From a bacterium (GTDB lineage Bacteria > Actinomycetota > Acidimicrobiia > Spongiisociales > JAENVV01): 53,641 nucleotides of DNA. Both the position numbers and the translations under genes were made by a program. The notes beneath the pieces were generated by a model. The model had not been told where the DNA came from. It worked only from the letters and a program-made list of their open reading frames with translations, and made no database searches. Positions 33,637 through 42,006 of this stretch are shown in pieces (position 1 is the stretch's first letter; every line of letters begins with the position of its first letter). The stretch lies in contig JAHEDI010000024.1 in NCBI GenBank assembly GCA_024641305.1, positions 1-53,641 on the forward strand, given 5' to 3'.

Positions 33637-34631
33637 GCACCCTCCACCCGGGGATCAAGCCAGGCATACGCGATGTCGGCGAGAAGATTGAAGAAGATGA
33701 CGGCAGCGCTAAACAGAAGGAACAAACCTTGGAGCATCGGAAGGTCGGGGCCCCGGATGGCATCAGCCGTGGCCTTGCCCAAACCGGGCCAGGAGAACAC
33801 GGCTTCCACGGCGATCGCCCCAGACAGCACAAAGCCGAAGTTGATGGCGGTCAACGTAACCACTGGCAGAAGTGCGTTGGGAACGGCGTGTTTGTTCCGA
33901 ACCACGACGTCGCGGAGACCTTTCGCTCTGGCGACCGTGAGGTAATCCTCCCCCATCACGTCAAGGAGCGAACTTCGCGTCACCAGCGCATATTCGCCGA
34001 GGTACGCAAGCGTAAGTGTAAGGGCGGGCAGGAAGATGTGGTGGATGCGGTCCAAAAGCAAGGCCACTCCTGTGGCGCTCGTCCCGGCATCGGTCATACC
34101 TCCAACCGGAAACCAGCCAAGCACAACGGCGAATCCAACCAGCAGGATCATGCCCAACCAGAAGTCTGGCATCGAATAGAACACCATGGTGCCCGAGGTG
34201 ATGGCGTGATCTTTCCACGTGTTACGACGCCAGGCAGCGATGACCCCCCCAACCGTACCGATCAGCGCCGACAACACCGCAGAGATCCCCACCAGTGCCA
34301 CCGTGGCCGGGATCGCCGACACGATCTCGTTCCACACCGGCTGTCGACTCTGATAGGAAATCCCGAAGTTGAGCTGGAAGGTCTGGCGAACATAGGCCCA
34401 GAACTGCACCCAGAGCGACTCGTCAAGGCCGAAAGCGGTGCGGAGGTCGGCGATTTTGGCAGCAGGAACATTCCTGCCCCTGAAAAGGGACCCGATCGGG
34501 TCGGATTGGACAATCCGAAAGAGTACGAAATTGAACACCAGAACGAACACGAGGGTGAGGAGCGAACCCAACATCTTCTTCAAGATGAAGCGGGTTCGCC
34601 CCCGACTCTCGGGTTGTTCGGTGGTCAGCAC
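33633..34631 (-). CDS. oppB: Oligopeptide ABC transporter permease (OppB/DppB family)
   Basis: 332 aa. Seen: N-terminal helix (about 16-36), FGLDESLWVQFWAYVRQTFQLNFGISY (the OppB periplasmic signature), MVFYSMPDFWLGMILLV, the contact loop TVARAKGLRDVVVRNKHAVPNALLPV, and the end AWLDPRVEG. Its start lies immediately behind the stop of the binding-protein gene, so expression is coupled. It forms the channel with OppC. Confidence 0.93.
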   Translation of the reverse strand: MLTTEQPESRGRTRFILKKMLGSLLTLVFVLVFNFVLFRIVQSDPIGSLFRGRNVPAAKIADLRTAFGLDESLWVQFWAYVRQTFQLNFGISYQSRQPVWNEIVSAIPATVALVGISAVLSALIGTVGGVIAAWRRNTWKDHAITSGTMVFYSMPDFWLGMILLVGFAVVLGWFPVGGMTDAGTSATGVALLLDRIHHIFLPALTLTLAYLGEYALVTRSSLLDVMGEDYLTVARAKGLRDVVVRNKHAVPNALLPVVTLTAINFGFVLSGAIAVEAVFSWPGLGKATADAIRGPDLPMLQGLFLLFSAAVIFFNLLADIAYAWLDPRVEGA

Positions 34632-36389
34632 CTATTCTCGATCGTCGGCGCTTGATTTCCTTCTCGTGACAGCCACGGCTCCGGCAAGTGCGACGGCAAC
34701 CACGACACCACCAATGAGCAGCCAATTGGTACCGGCGCTCGACGCGGCGCCGTCTGAGCCCACCGGCCGAAGCAACGGATAGCTCGGTGACGAGTTGGAG
34801 AACATCACCGGGCCGATGTCAGCCGGCTGCCGCACCCAGCCCTCGAACGTGTCCGTCCGGTATGCCTGAAGGTCCGGGCCGAGGTACATCGGGATGTAGA
34901 CGGCAGCGTCGTGGAGAATCGTCAGCATTTCATGGACGATGTCAATCCGCCGTTGCGGGTCCAGTTCGACCTTCTGCTCCAGGTATAACTCTTCAAAGCG
35001 GGGGTCGGTCCAGTTGGCGTCGTTGTAAGACTCGAGCTCGGCCTCGGTGAAGTACGAAAGCATCGGATCGGGGTCTACGAACGGAACCCATCCCCAGAAG
35101 AACGTGTCATAGTCGCCTTCGACGATGACACCGAACAACGCGTCCTGGTCGTAGGACGCCAGTTCGACCCCAATGCCGATCGCCTCCATCCAACCGGTGA
35201 ACAACTCCCCTATGGGACCGGCCAGATCACCGTCGGTGTTGACGGCGTGGCGCAGCACGATCGGATTGGTTCCATCAGGCATTTCCCTGATGCCATCACC
35301 GTCAGTATCGAGATATCCCGCGTCATCAAGGATTTGATTGGCCCGGGCCGGGTCATAGGTAAAGGCCTTGTCAGCTGGAATGTCAGGAATCCACTTTGCC
35401 TCATCGGCGCCGGGACTCATGGTCTCGAGCGGTCCGGCCAAACCAAACCAGAGGTCTTCGATCACGGCTGCTTTGTCGATTGCGAAGCTAATGGCCCTTC
35501 TCACTTCGAGATCGAGCAAGGCGGGATGCGGTTGCCCGGTGACCGCACCACCGTTGATGGCGATCTCATCGAAGCCACCTTGCCTTCCTGCGACCACCTC
35601 GATGTTGGGGTCGTCCCCAAGCGTCGCGGCAGAACCGGCCGGGAATCCGTGTATGGCGTCAAGCTCTCCTTGTTGGAGGGCGGCCACCATGGCGTCAGGA
35701 TTGGCGAAGGTCTGAAAGATCACCTTGTCGATGGGAGGTTTTTCGCCATTCCAGCCCCAGTAGTTCGGATTGGCCACCATCACTACGGATTGCCCCTTGG
35801 TGAACTCCGAGATGACGAATGGACCGCTGCCAACGCCGTCAAGCGCTTCGTACACGACGGTAGCGTCGTAGTCGGTGGCGATCGGCTCCCAGATGTGCTT
35901 TGGGACGAGATACACATCCATATTCGGCAGTTTCGGATCAGGCACCGACGACGTGATCTCGACGGTGCGATCATCAATCACCTTCGCATCCAGATTGATG
36001 ACCGTCGACAGCATGTTGTCCCACTCCTGGTCCCTACCGGTGTTCACGTTCCAGGCAACGTCCTCAGCAGTGAGCGGTTCGCCGTCTGACCACTTCAGCC
36101 CCTCGCGCAGCTTGTAGGTGTAGGTCAGCCCGCCGTTGGAAACCTCCCATGACTCCGCCAGGCCGGGGATTGGTGCAAAGTCGGCTGCCGCCTTGTCCGT
36201 GAGCGTGGCGTAATGGACGTTCCAGATTTCGTATTCGCTGACCGCAAATCCGGCGGTCGGATTGAGGGTCTCCCAGTCCTGCGTCAACCCGATCCGGAGC
36301 ACCACTTCGGCATCCTCCTGAGCGAATGCGGCCGGAGCTATGGCGGCCCCCACCATCGCCAACATCAGAATGACAGCCATACGTCTCAT
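34632..36389 (-). CDS. oppA: Peptide ABC transporter substrate-binding protein (OppA/DppA family 5) with C-terminal membrane anchor
   Basis: 585 aa from ATG 36389, which has GGAGG 8 nt upstream. Seen: a Sec signal peptide ending AFAQED with no lipobox Cys; the family 5 core with LRIGLTQDWETLNPT, YTYKLREGLKWSDGEPLTAEDVAWN and FLVISEFTKGQS-like segments; and a C-terminal WLLIGGVVVAVALAGAVAV helix followed by TRRKSS. It therefore seems held to the membrane by a C-terminal helix instead of a lipid. It captures peptides or other oligomeric solutes for OppBCDF. First gene of the operon; a TAGCTT candidate -10 lies at 36422-36427. Confidence 0.9.
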   Translation of the reverse strand: MRRMAVILMLAMVGAAIAPAAFAQEDAEVVLRIGLTQDWETLNPTAGFAVSEYEIWNVHYATLTDKAAADFAPIPGLAESWEVSNGGLTYTYKLREGLKWSDGEPLTAEDVAWNVNTGRDQEWDNMLSTVINLDAKVIDDRTVEITSSVPDPKLPNMDVYLVPKHIWEPIATDYDATVVYEALDGVGSGPFVISEFTKGQSVVMVANPNYWGWNGEKPPIDKVIFQTFANPDAMVAALQQGELDAIHGFPAGSAATLGDDPNIEVVAGRQGGFDEIAINGGAVTGQPHPALLDLEVRRAISFAIDKAAVIEDLWFGLAGPLETMSPGADEAKWIPDIPADKAFTYDPARANQILDDAGYLDTDGDGIREMPDGTNPIVLRHAVNTDGDLAGPIGELFTGWMEAIGIGVELASYDQDALFGVIVEGDYDTFFWGWVPFVDPDPMLSYFTEAELESYNDANWTDPRFEELYLEQKVELDPQRRIDIVHEMLTILHDAAVYIPMYLGPDLQAYRTDTFEGWVRQPADIGPVMFSNSSPSYPLLRPVGSDGAASSAGTNWLLIGGVVVAVALAGAVAVTRRKSSADDRE

Positions 36390-36463
36390 AACCGGAACCT
36401 CCGTCGAGTTGTGACCAGGAGAAGCTATTACCAGATCTTGACCGGTGCGGCCGGAAAAGGGAT

Positions 36464-37537
36464 CTATCTTGGCCAATCGGCGAGAAGCGCCTCGACCAGA
36501 TCGAGCGGTAACTCATGGGCCGTTCTCCCCCGGAAGCCGGTCATGGTTTCCGCCCCACAAAGGGCATTCATAATGGATTCCTCGACGGCATCGGCCGTGG
36601 CTCGCATCAACGGGGTCATCTGATCATGGTGCAACGTCCGGACGGTGTGGATCCGCTCGCCGACCGGCAGGTGATTGCCCGTGGCAAAGGCCATGAAGAT
36701 ATCGCCCGATGAATCGTGCCCGTACCCCCCGGCCCTGGCCAGACCAACTGTCGCCCGACGGGCGAGCCGACGGCATTGATCGGCCACCAGTGGAGCGTCG
36801 GTGGCGACAATCGCGATGATTGACCCATCGCTTTCGCGCTGACCCTCGCCGTCCCATGCCGAAGGAACTACATCGAAGCCGAGGTGGCGCCCGACCGGGA
36901 AACCATCGATCCGTAGGTCACCTCGTACGCCGTAATTCGCCTGAACGAGGACTCCGACGGTGAACGACTCGCCGGCGACCTCGACAATCCGCGAGGAGGT
37001 TCCGATCCCGCCCTTGAATTCGTGGCAAATCATCCCGGTGCCCCCACCAACGTTGCCCTCAGCGACGGGCCCGGATCCGGCGGCGTCCAACGCCCCAAGG
37101 GCGTCGACGACGGTCAGCGGGAACGTATCCGCATCGTTGAGATGACTGTCATCGGTCTCGGCGACAACGGGAAGGAAGAAACTTCTCTCAAGATCGTGCT
37201 CGGTGAGGTGACGAACGAGAGCATCACGCACCATGCCTACCTGATGAGTGTTGGTCAGACCGATCGGGGTACCGAGCATGCCCGATTCGTCCATCCACGG
37301 GATTCCCGTCATCTCGCCGTTGCCGTTGAGCACGGCAACGCCGCAATAGGCGAAGTCGGACCAGATCCGGCCTTCCCTTGGAACGATCATCGTGACCCCC
37401 GACCGAACGACCGAGGGAGCATCGTGGATGACCGTCTGATGTCCCACCCAGATCCCTGGAACATCGGTGATTGCGTTGAAGGGCCCGGTCGGCAGGTCCC
37501 CGATGACCACCCCGAGGTCGCGTACCCTCCGGTTCAT
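36464..37537 (-). CDS. P1-family (DmpA/BapA) aminopeptidase
   Basis: 357 aa, full length for the self-cleaving N-terminal nucleophile hydrolases of MEROPS family P1. Seen: FNAITDVPGIWVGHQTV, GIPWMDESGMLGTPIGLTNTHQVG, GNVGGGTGMICHEFKGGIGTSSR, Asn201 in QANYGVRGDL, and the cleavage/nucleophile site Gly238-Ser239 in SDGSIIAIVATDAPL. A SGDIFMAFATGN block follows. DmpA releases N-terminal D- or L-residues; BapA members release N-terminal beta-amino acids. It starts 13 bp behind an S9 peptidase gene and precedes the Opp operon, suggesting processing of imported unusual peptides. Confidence 0.92.
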   Translation of the reverse strand: MNRRVRDLGVVIGDLPTGPFNAITDVPGIWVGHQTVIHDAPSVVRSGVTMIVPREGRIWSDFAYCGVAVLNGNGEMTGIPWMDESGMLGTPIGLTNTHQVGMVRDALVRHLTEHDLERSFFLPVVAETDDSHLNDADTFPLTVVDALGALDAAGSGPVAEGNVGGGTGMICHEFKGGIGTSSRIVEVAGESFTVGVLVQANYGVRGDLRIDGFPVGRHLGFDVVPSAWDGEGQRESDGSIIAIVATDAPLVADQCRRLARRATVGLARAGGYGHDSSGDIFMAFATGNHLPVGERIHTVRTLHHDQMTPLMRATADAVEESIMNALCGAETMTGFRGRTAHELPLDLVEALLADWPR

Positions 37538-37550
37538 GCCTGTGCTCGGG

Positions 37551-39380
37551 TCACATCAAATGCCAATCGAGAAAACGCTCGAGTCGTTGGTAGAAGTGAA
37601 TCTGTGGATCGGCCCGCAGGAGACCATGACCTTCAGTCGGGTAGGTGACGTACTCAAACGTCTTGCTGAGACGCCGTAACTCCTCGACCAACTGGGCAGA
37701 TTGATCGGGATGCACCCGGATGTCCTTCTCTCCATGGGCTACCAGGATCGGACGCTGAATATTCTCGACTCGCCAAAGAGGAGAACCTTCCCGGTAGGCA
37801 GCCCGATTGTCGGCAGGGCGCCCCATCATTCGCTCGAGGTCCTCACGGCCGCCGCGGTCGCCTTGTGCCCACGAAGTCGCGATGTCCGAATCGCCATACT
37901 TGGCGACGCCACAGGCAAACCGGTATTCCGGGTCGCCGGCCAGCGACGCCAGCGCCAGATAGGAGCCATAACTCGCCCCGAAAATTCCCAACCGTGATCC
38001 ATCCACCCAATCGAGACCGCGCAGATAGTCAGCGGCCGCCAGACAATCTTCCGTGTCCGCCACACCCCATACCCCGTGGTTCGCCCGCTCGAAATCTCGT
38101 CCGTAGCTGGTACTCCCGCGAAAATTGATCGCAAACCAGCCGTATCCCTTATCGATGAAATACTGGGCATGCCCATCCCAGGCGTCCATGTAAGCCGAGG
38201 TCGGTCCGCCGTGCGGATAGACGATGACGGGAGCCGGTTCGGAATCGATTGACGTCGGACGAAACAGGAACCCGTGAATCTCGGTTCCGTCGAGTGATCG
38301 ATACCGGACCTCTTCGAAACCGGCATGTGGCGCTACCCGGATCGCGGCGGGAACGGACTCGAGGAGGGTGCGGATCTCGCCATCCCCCGCGATGTGTACC
38401 AGGCGGGGCGGTGTCGTATGACTCTCGTGGACGGCGACAACACCGTCGTTGGCCCACTGCGACCACGACCACTCGCCACCCTTGGCAAGAACGGTCACCT
38501 GACCGGAATCGACGGAAACGGTCACCAGATCGCTGACGCCGTCTCTGGTACGAATCCCCGCCAGCGTGGCCCCGTCCGAACTCCAGTCCAGTCCCGAGAA
38601 ATCCGCCTCGTCCGAAGTGAGAGGACCGAGGCTTGAACCGTCCCGATTGACGAGATAGATCTCATACCAACCGCTTCGCTCCGAGGTGAACGCCACCACG
38701 GAGCCATCAGGGGACAAACGGGGACACCCGTCATGCATCCCTGGCTCGTCGGTGAGACGCTGCGACTCCCCGGTTCGCAGATCGTGAACCCAAATCTCGC
38801 TCTTTTGCAGGTCGTCGTTCGGATAATTCACATAGACGACCGCGCCGTGCTCCACCGACACCGCCGCACCTGACACGTTATAACCCGGCTCGGTCAAGGC
38901 GACCGGCCAGGGGTCATCGGTTCTCACCCGGACCAAGCGACTCTCATCGTCGCGCTCGGCGAGCACGAGCAGTTCGGTGTCGCTTATCCAATCCGGCGAC
39001 GAACCCTCCATGACCTTCTTTGGGAGTCCACCGGCGGCGGCGAGCACCCACACGAACCCATCGGCCGTGTAGGCAATGGTCCTGCCATCTGGCGACCAGG
39101 TCGCCGGATCGTCTTCCCAAAAGGCGGCCAGTTCACGACCAGCCGTCAACTGATATGGAGAATCACCCGATAGGGGGACAATCCAAATGTCCGAGGTGTC
39201 GCGGTCAAACACCACCGACACCGAGTGGCCGTCAGGCGACACCACCGGGTCATGAGGGCGATTGACCGCCGCGATCGCTTCGAGGCTCCAGTGGGTAGCT
39301 TTCGGAGCGTCGGGCCGGGTGAGACTGGGAACCCCAAAATGTTCAGCTTTTCCTAACCAGTGACCGATTCCTTCGCCCAT
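37551..39380 (-). CDS. S9-family prolyl oligopeptidase-type serine peptidase
   Basis: 609 aa. Seen: N-terminal TolB-like propeller repeats (AYTADGFVWVLAAAGG, RLSPDGSVVAFTSERSGWYE, LDWSSDGATLAGIRT), then the alpha/beta hydrolase domain from about residue 350. Catalytic Ser is in GIFGASYGSYLAL, Asp in VAHGEKDIRVHPDQS, His in YPTEGHGLL. The nucleophile elbow GASYGSY differs slightly from the usual GxSYGG. No signal peptide. Its start overlaps the stop of the HDAC-like gene (TGATG), so the operon HDAC-S9-DmpA is co-translated. Confidence 0.92.
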   Translation of the reverse strand: MGEGIGHWLGKAEHFGVPSLTRPDAPKATHWSLEAIAAVNRPHDPVVSPDGHSVSVVFDRDTSDIWIVPLSGDSPYQLTAGRELAAFWEDDPATWSPDGRTIAYTADGFVWVLAAAGGLPKKVMEGSSPDWISDTELLVLAERDDESRLVRVRTDDPWPVALTEPGYNVSGAAVSVEHGAVVYVNYPNDDLQKSEIWVHDLRTGESQRLTDEPGMHDGCPRLSPDGSVVAFTSERSGWYEIYLVNRDGSSLGPLTSDEADFSGLDWSSDGATLAGIRTRDGVSDLVTVSVDSGQVTVLAKGGEWSWSQWANDGVVAVHESHTTPPRLVHIAGDGEIRTLLESVPAAIRVAPHAGFEEVRYRSLDGTEIHGFLFRPTSIDSEPAPVIVYPHGGPTSAYMDAWDGHAQYFIDKGYGWFAINFRGSTSYGRDFERANHGVWGVADTEDCLAAADYLRGLDWVDGSRLGIFGASYGSYLALASLAGDPEYRFACGVAKYGDSDIATSWAQGDRGGREDLERMMGRPADNRAAYREGSPLWRVENIQRPILVAHGEKDIRVHPDQSAQLVEELRRLSKTFEYVTYPTEGHGLLRADPQIHFYQRLERFLDWHLM

Positions 39381-40522
39381 CAGATATCGGCTCCTCTCTC
39401 GTGATCGAACCCATCCAGGGTCGCCTGGACCAAAACTCCCAGCGTCGTCAGGTCGTAACCACCCTCCTGGACAAAAACAGTTGGCAGTCTGAGAGACGCT
39501 ACCCGTTCACCGGCCCGGGCGAAGCCAGCTTCCGTAATCTGAAGTGGACTCTCGGGATCCGAGATGGCGGCGTCAAGACCGAGCGAAACCACCACCGCGC
39601 CGACCCCGGCGCTGCGGGCAAAATCCACGACCGTGTCGATTCCGCCCAACCAGCGCACATCACCCTCGCCTGGCTCAATCGGAACGTTGAGATTCGCCCC
39701 GATGCCATCACCGGAACCGGTCTCGTCGGAATGGCCGACAAAATGCGGAAACCACCCGGCAGCTGGATCAACGTGCACGGAGCCATAGACCACATCCGAT
39801 CGTTCGTAGAAAATCTGTTGGGTGCCGTTGCCGTGGTGGGCATCGATGTCGATCACGGCCACCCGATCAAAGCCCCCTTCCCTTAGTGTTTGTGCAGCGA
39901 CCGCCGCATTGTTGAGATAGCAGGATCCCCCGAAAAACCCTCGGCCGGCGTGGTGTCCCGGTGGGCGGCAAGCGGCATAGGCAGAAGGGGCACCGGCCAC
40001 GATAAGGTCGGCGGCGGTTTGGGCGACGTCAACGGCTGCCCGGGCCCCGTCGAAGGTACCCTCCCCGATCTGGGTCATGGTGTCCATCGCATAGACACCG
40101 GCCAGTGCACCAGGTGACACCGGCAATCGCAGAGGATGCGGCGAAAGAAACCGCTGCGTCGGGAACGCATAGGCAGTGACCTGCGACTGGCCCGGATCAT
40201 CTGGATATCCCCAGGCCACCCACGCCGCGTACGCCCCACGGAGGTACTCAATCAGGTCGGCATCGTGCACCGCCTTGAGAACCTCATCATCATGGGCCAC
40301 CGCATCCACGACTTCTCGGCCGGCCGACCGGAGCGTCGACAGAATGGTTTCAATCCTGGCGGACACCTCTTCACTGGAGATCGTCACGCCCACCCAGGTC
40401 CCGGTGTCTGCCGAATGGGCCACATGATCTGGCGAATAGACGACCGGGGTTCTCATAGACCCGACCCAACCATCGCCAACCCGTTTCGCGTACCCAAGAG
40501 CGTTGACCTCCGCATCGACCAT
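39380..40522 (-). CDS. HDAC-superfamily amidohydrolase (acetylpolyamine amidohydrolase-like)
   Basis: 380 aa from ATG 40522; a frame opening at 40639 would run across the divergent promoter. Seen: the deacetylase pattern RPPGHHAGRGFFGGSCYLNNAAVAAQ (catalytic His pair), zinc ligands in IDIDAHHGNGTQQIFY and LGLDAAISDP, and the oxyanion Tyr in QEGGYDL. Bacterial members remove acetyl or related acyl groups from polyamines or other small amines, or act on acetoin-type compounds. It heads the operon with an S9 peptidase and a DmpA-type enzyme. A paralogue lies at 43433-44452. Confidence 0.9.
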   Translation of the reverse strand: MVDAEVNALGYAKRVGDGWVGSMRTPVVYSPDHVAHSADTGTWVGVTISSEEVSARIETILSTLRSAGREVVDAVAHDDEVLKAVHDADLIEYLRGAYAAWVAWGYPDDPGQSQVTAYAFPTQRFLSPHPLRLPVSPGALAGVYAMDTMTQIGEGTFDGARAAVDVAQTAADLIVAGAPSAYAACRPPGHHAGRGFFGGSCYLNNAAVAAQTLREGGFDRVAVIDIDAHHGNGTQQIFYERSDVVYGSVHVDPAAGWFPHFVGHSDETGSGDGIGANLNVPIEPGEGDVRWLGGIDTVVDFARSAGVGAVVVSLGLDAAISDPESPLQITEAGFARAGERVASLRLPTVFVQEGGYDLTTLGVLVQATLDGFDHERGADI

Positions 40523-40587
40523 CAATGCGATCCTACGGCCCTGAAGATCTGGCAGGTGCGCTATCTCGCCGCAAGTTTCCGAAGGCG

Positions 40588-40593
40588 TATAGT
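40588..40593 (+). promoter_or_regulatory. TATAGT -10 box upstream of the aminotransferase operon
   Basis: TATAGT in the 115-bp divergent gap, 44 nt before ATG 40638. The leader is longer than in most genes here and carries AAAAGGA about 14 nt before the start. Confidence 0.45.
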
Positions 40594-40637
40594 TTGCGCC
40601 TGGGATTACCGACTGAAAAGGATCGCGCACGTCGACC

Positions 40638-41999
40638 ATGCCTGCAGCAGAGAAATCAAGCGCGAGTCATCTGTTCTACCAGGCCGGAAGCCGTCGCCCT
40701 CTGGTAGACCACTCGGACGGAATCTACCTCTGGGACGTGAACGGCAAACGCTACCTCGACGCCTCCAGTGGACCGATGGTCTCCAACATCGGACATTCGA
40801 ACCCCCGGGTTCTCGCCGCCATGAAACAGCAGATGGATGCTGCGACATTCGCCTATCGGACCCACTTCGAAAACGAGGCCGCCGAGTCACTCGCTTCACT
40901 GACTGCATCGTTCATGCCAGAAGGTCTTGATCGAATCTTCTTTACATCAGGAGGATCGGAGGCTGTCGAGAGCTCCTTGAAGCTGGCCCGCCAGTTCGCC
41001 GTGGTCACCGGCCAGGCCACTCGATGGAAAGTGATTTCGCTCTTTCCGTCCTATCACGGCTCCACCCTGGGGGCGGTGGCCATCACCGGGATGCACCAAT
41101 TCGTCGAACCGTTTCGTGACATGATCAGGGTTATGCCGAAGGTGCCGGCTGCCACTTGCTATCTCGATCACGATTCACTCACCCACGAAGAACGGGGCTT
41201 GCGATACGCAGAACTGTTGCGAGACGAAATCCTGCGCCAGGGCCCTGAGACGGTTCTTGCCTTCATCATGGAACCGGTTGGTGGAGCATCGACCGGTGCC
41301 CTGGTCGCCCCTGACGCCTGGTACCGGCGGGTGCAGGAGATCTGCCAGGAGTTTGGAGTGTTACTCATCACCGACGAAGTCATGACCGGGGCGGGCCGGA
41401 CCGGGCGCTTCCTGGCAGGCGAGCACTGGGACCTTCGACCAGACATCATCGCTCTGGCGAAGGGCTTCGGCGCCGGATACGCCCCATTGGGCGCCATGGC
41501 AGCCGACCGCCGGATTGTTGATGCTGTCATGGAAGGTGGCGGATTCGCTCACGGTTACACCTACGCCGGCAATCCGCTCGCCTGTTCTGCCGGCCTGGCC
41601 GTGCTCAACGAACTGACACAAAACGGCCTCATCGAGAACGCTGCCGACAAAGGCGCCAAACTCTCGGCCCGGCTCGGGTCGCTGATGGATCGCTACCCGT
41701 TCATCGGTGATGTTCGCGGTAAGGGTTTGTTGTTAGCGTTTGAACTGGTGTCTGACCGCTCGTCGATGGAACCACTTCCTGCCGGGTTGGCCGCACACAC
41801 GGCGCTGGTCGAGGAGGCATACAAACGCGGGCTGATTATCTATTCGCGCCGGACAAGGGGCGGAACTGTCGGGGATCACTTCATGGTCTGCCCCCCACTG
41901 ATCGTGACCGACGACCAAGTCGACGAAATCATGCAACTGCTGGTTGAGAGCCTGGACGCATTTGCTTCCACTTCCGGCCTGCCCGTGAGCGGAAGCTGA
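40638..41999 (+). CDS. Class III (omega/beta) PLP aminotransferase
   Basis: 453 aa, fold type I subgroup II. Seen: DVNGKRYLDASSGPMVSNIGHSNPRV, FFTSGGSEAVESSLKLARQ (PLP phosphate binding), SLFPSYHGSTLGAVAITG, LAFIMEPVGGASTGAL, LITDEVMTGAGRTG with the ring-binding Asp, PLP-lysine in IALAKGFGAGYAPLGA, and HGYTYAGNPLACSAGLAVL. Members transfer amino groups from omega- or beta-amino acids, diamines or ornithine-type donors. The next gene, 7 bp away, is a beta-keto acid cleavage enzyme, so a beta-amino acid substrate giving a beta-keto acid is a plausible inference. First gene of a plus-strand operon. Confidence 0.93.
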   Translation: MPAAEKSSASHLFYQAGSRRPLVDHSDGIYLWDVNGKRYLDASSGPMVSNIGHSNPRVLAAMKQQMDAATFAYRTHFENEAAESLASLTASFMPEGLDRIFFTSGGSEAVESSLKLARQFAVVTGQATRWKVISLFPSYHGSTLGAVAITGMHQFVEPFRDMIRVMPKVPAATCYLDHDSLTHEERGLRYAELLRDEILRQGPETVLAFIMEPVGGASTGALVAPDAWYRRVQEICQEFGVLLITDEVMTGAGRTGRFLAGEHWDLRPDIIALAKGFGAGYAPLGAMAADRRIVDAVMEGGGFAHGYTYAGNPLACSAGLAVLNELTQNGLIENAADKGAKLSARLGSLMDRYPFIGDVRGKGLLLAFELVSDRSSMEPLPAGLAAHTALVEEAYKRGLIIYSRRTRGGTVGDHFMVCPPLIVTDDQVDEIMQLLVESLDAFASTSGLPVSGS

Positions 42000-42006
42000 G
42001 CAAACC

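Noticed and set aside
33465-34655. 396-aa open frame on the plus strand opposite oppB and oppC
   Set aside because: It lies wholly antisense to two well-supported permease genes. The peptide is rich in R, H, G and Q with no domain pattern, and there is no fitting start signal.
35247-36089. 280-aa open frame on the plus strand opposite oppA
   Set aside because: Antisense shadow of a clear family 5 binding protein; composition is not protein-like.
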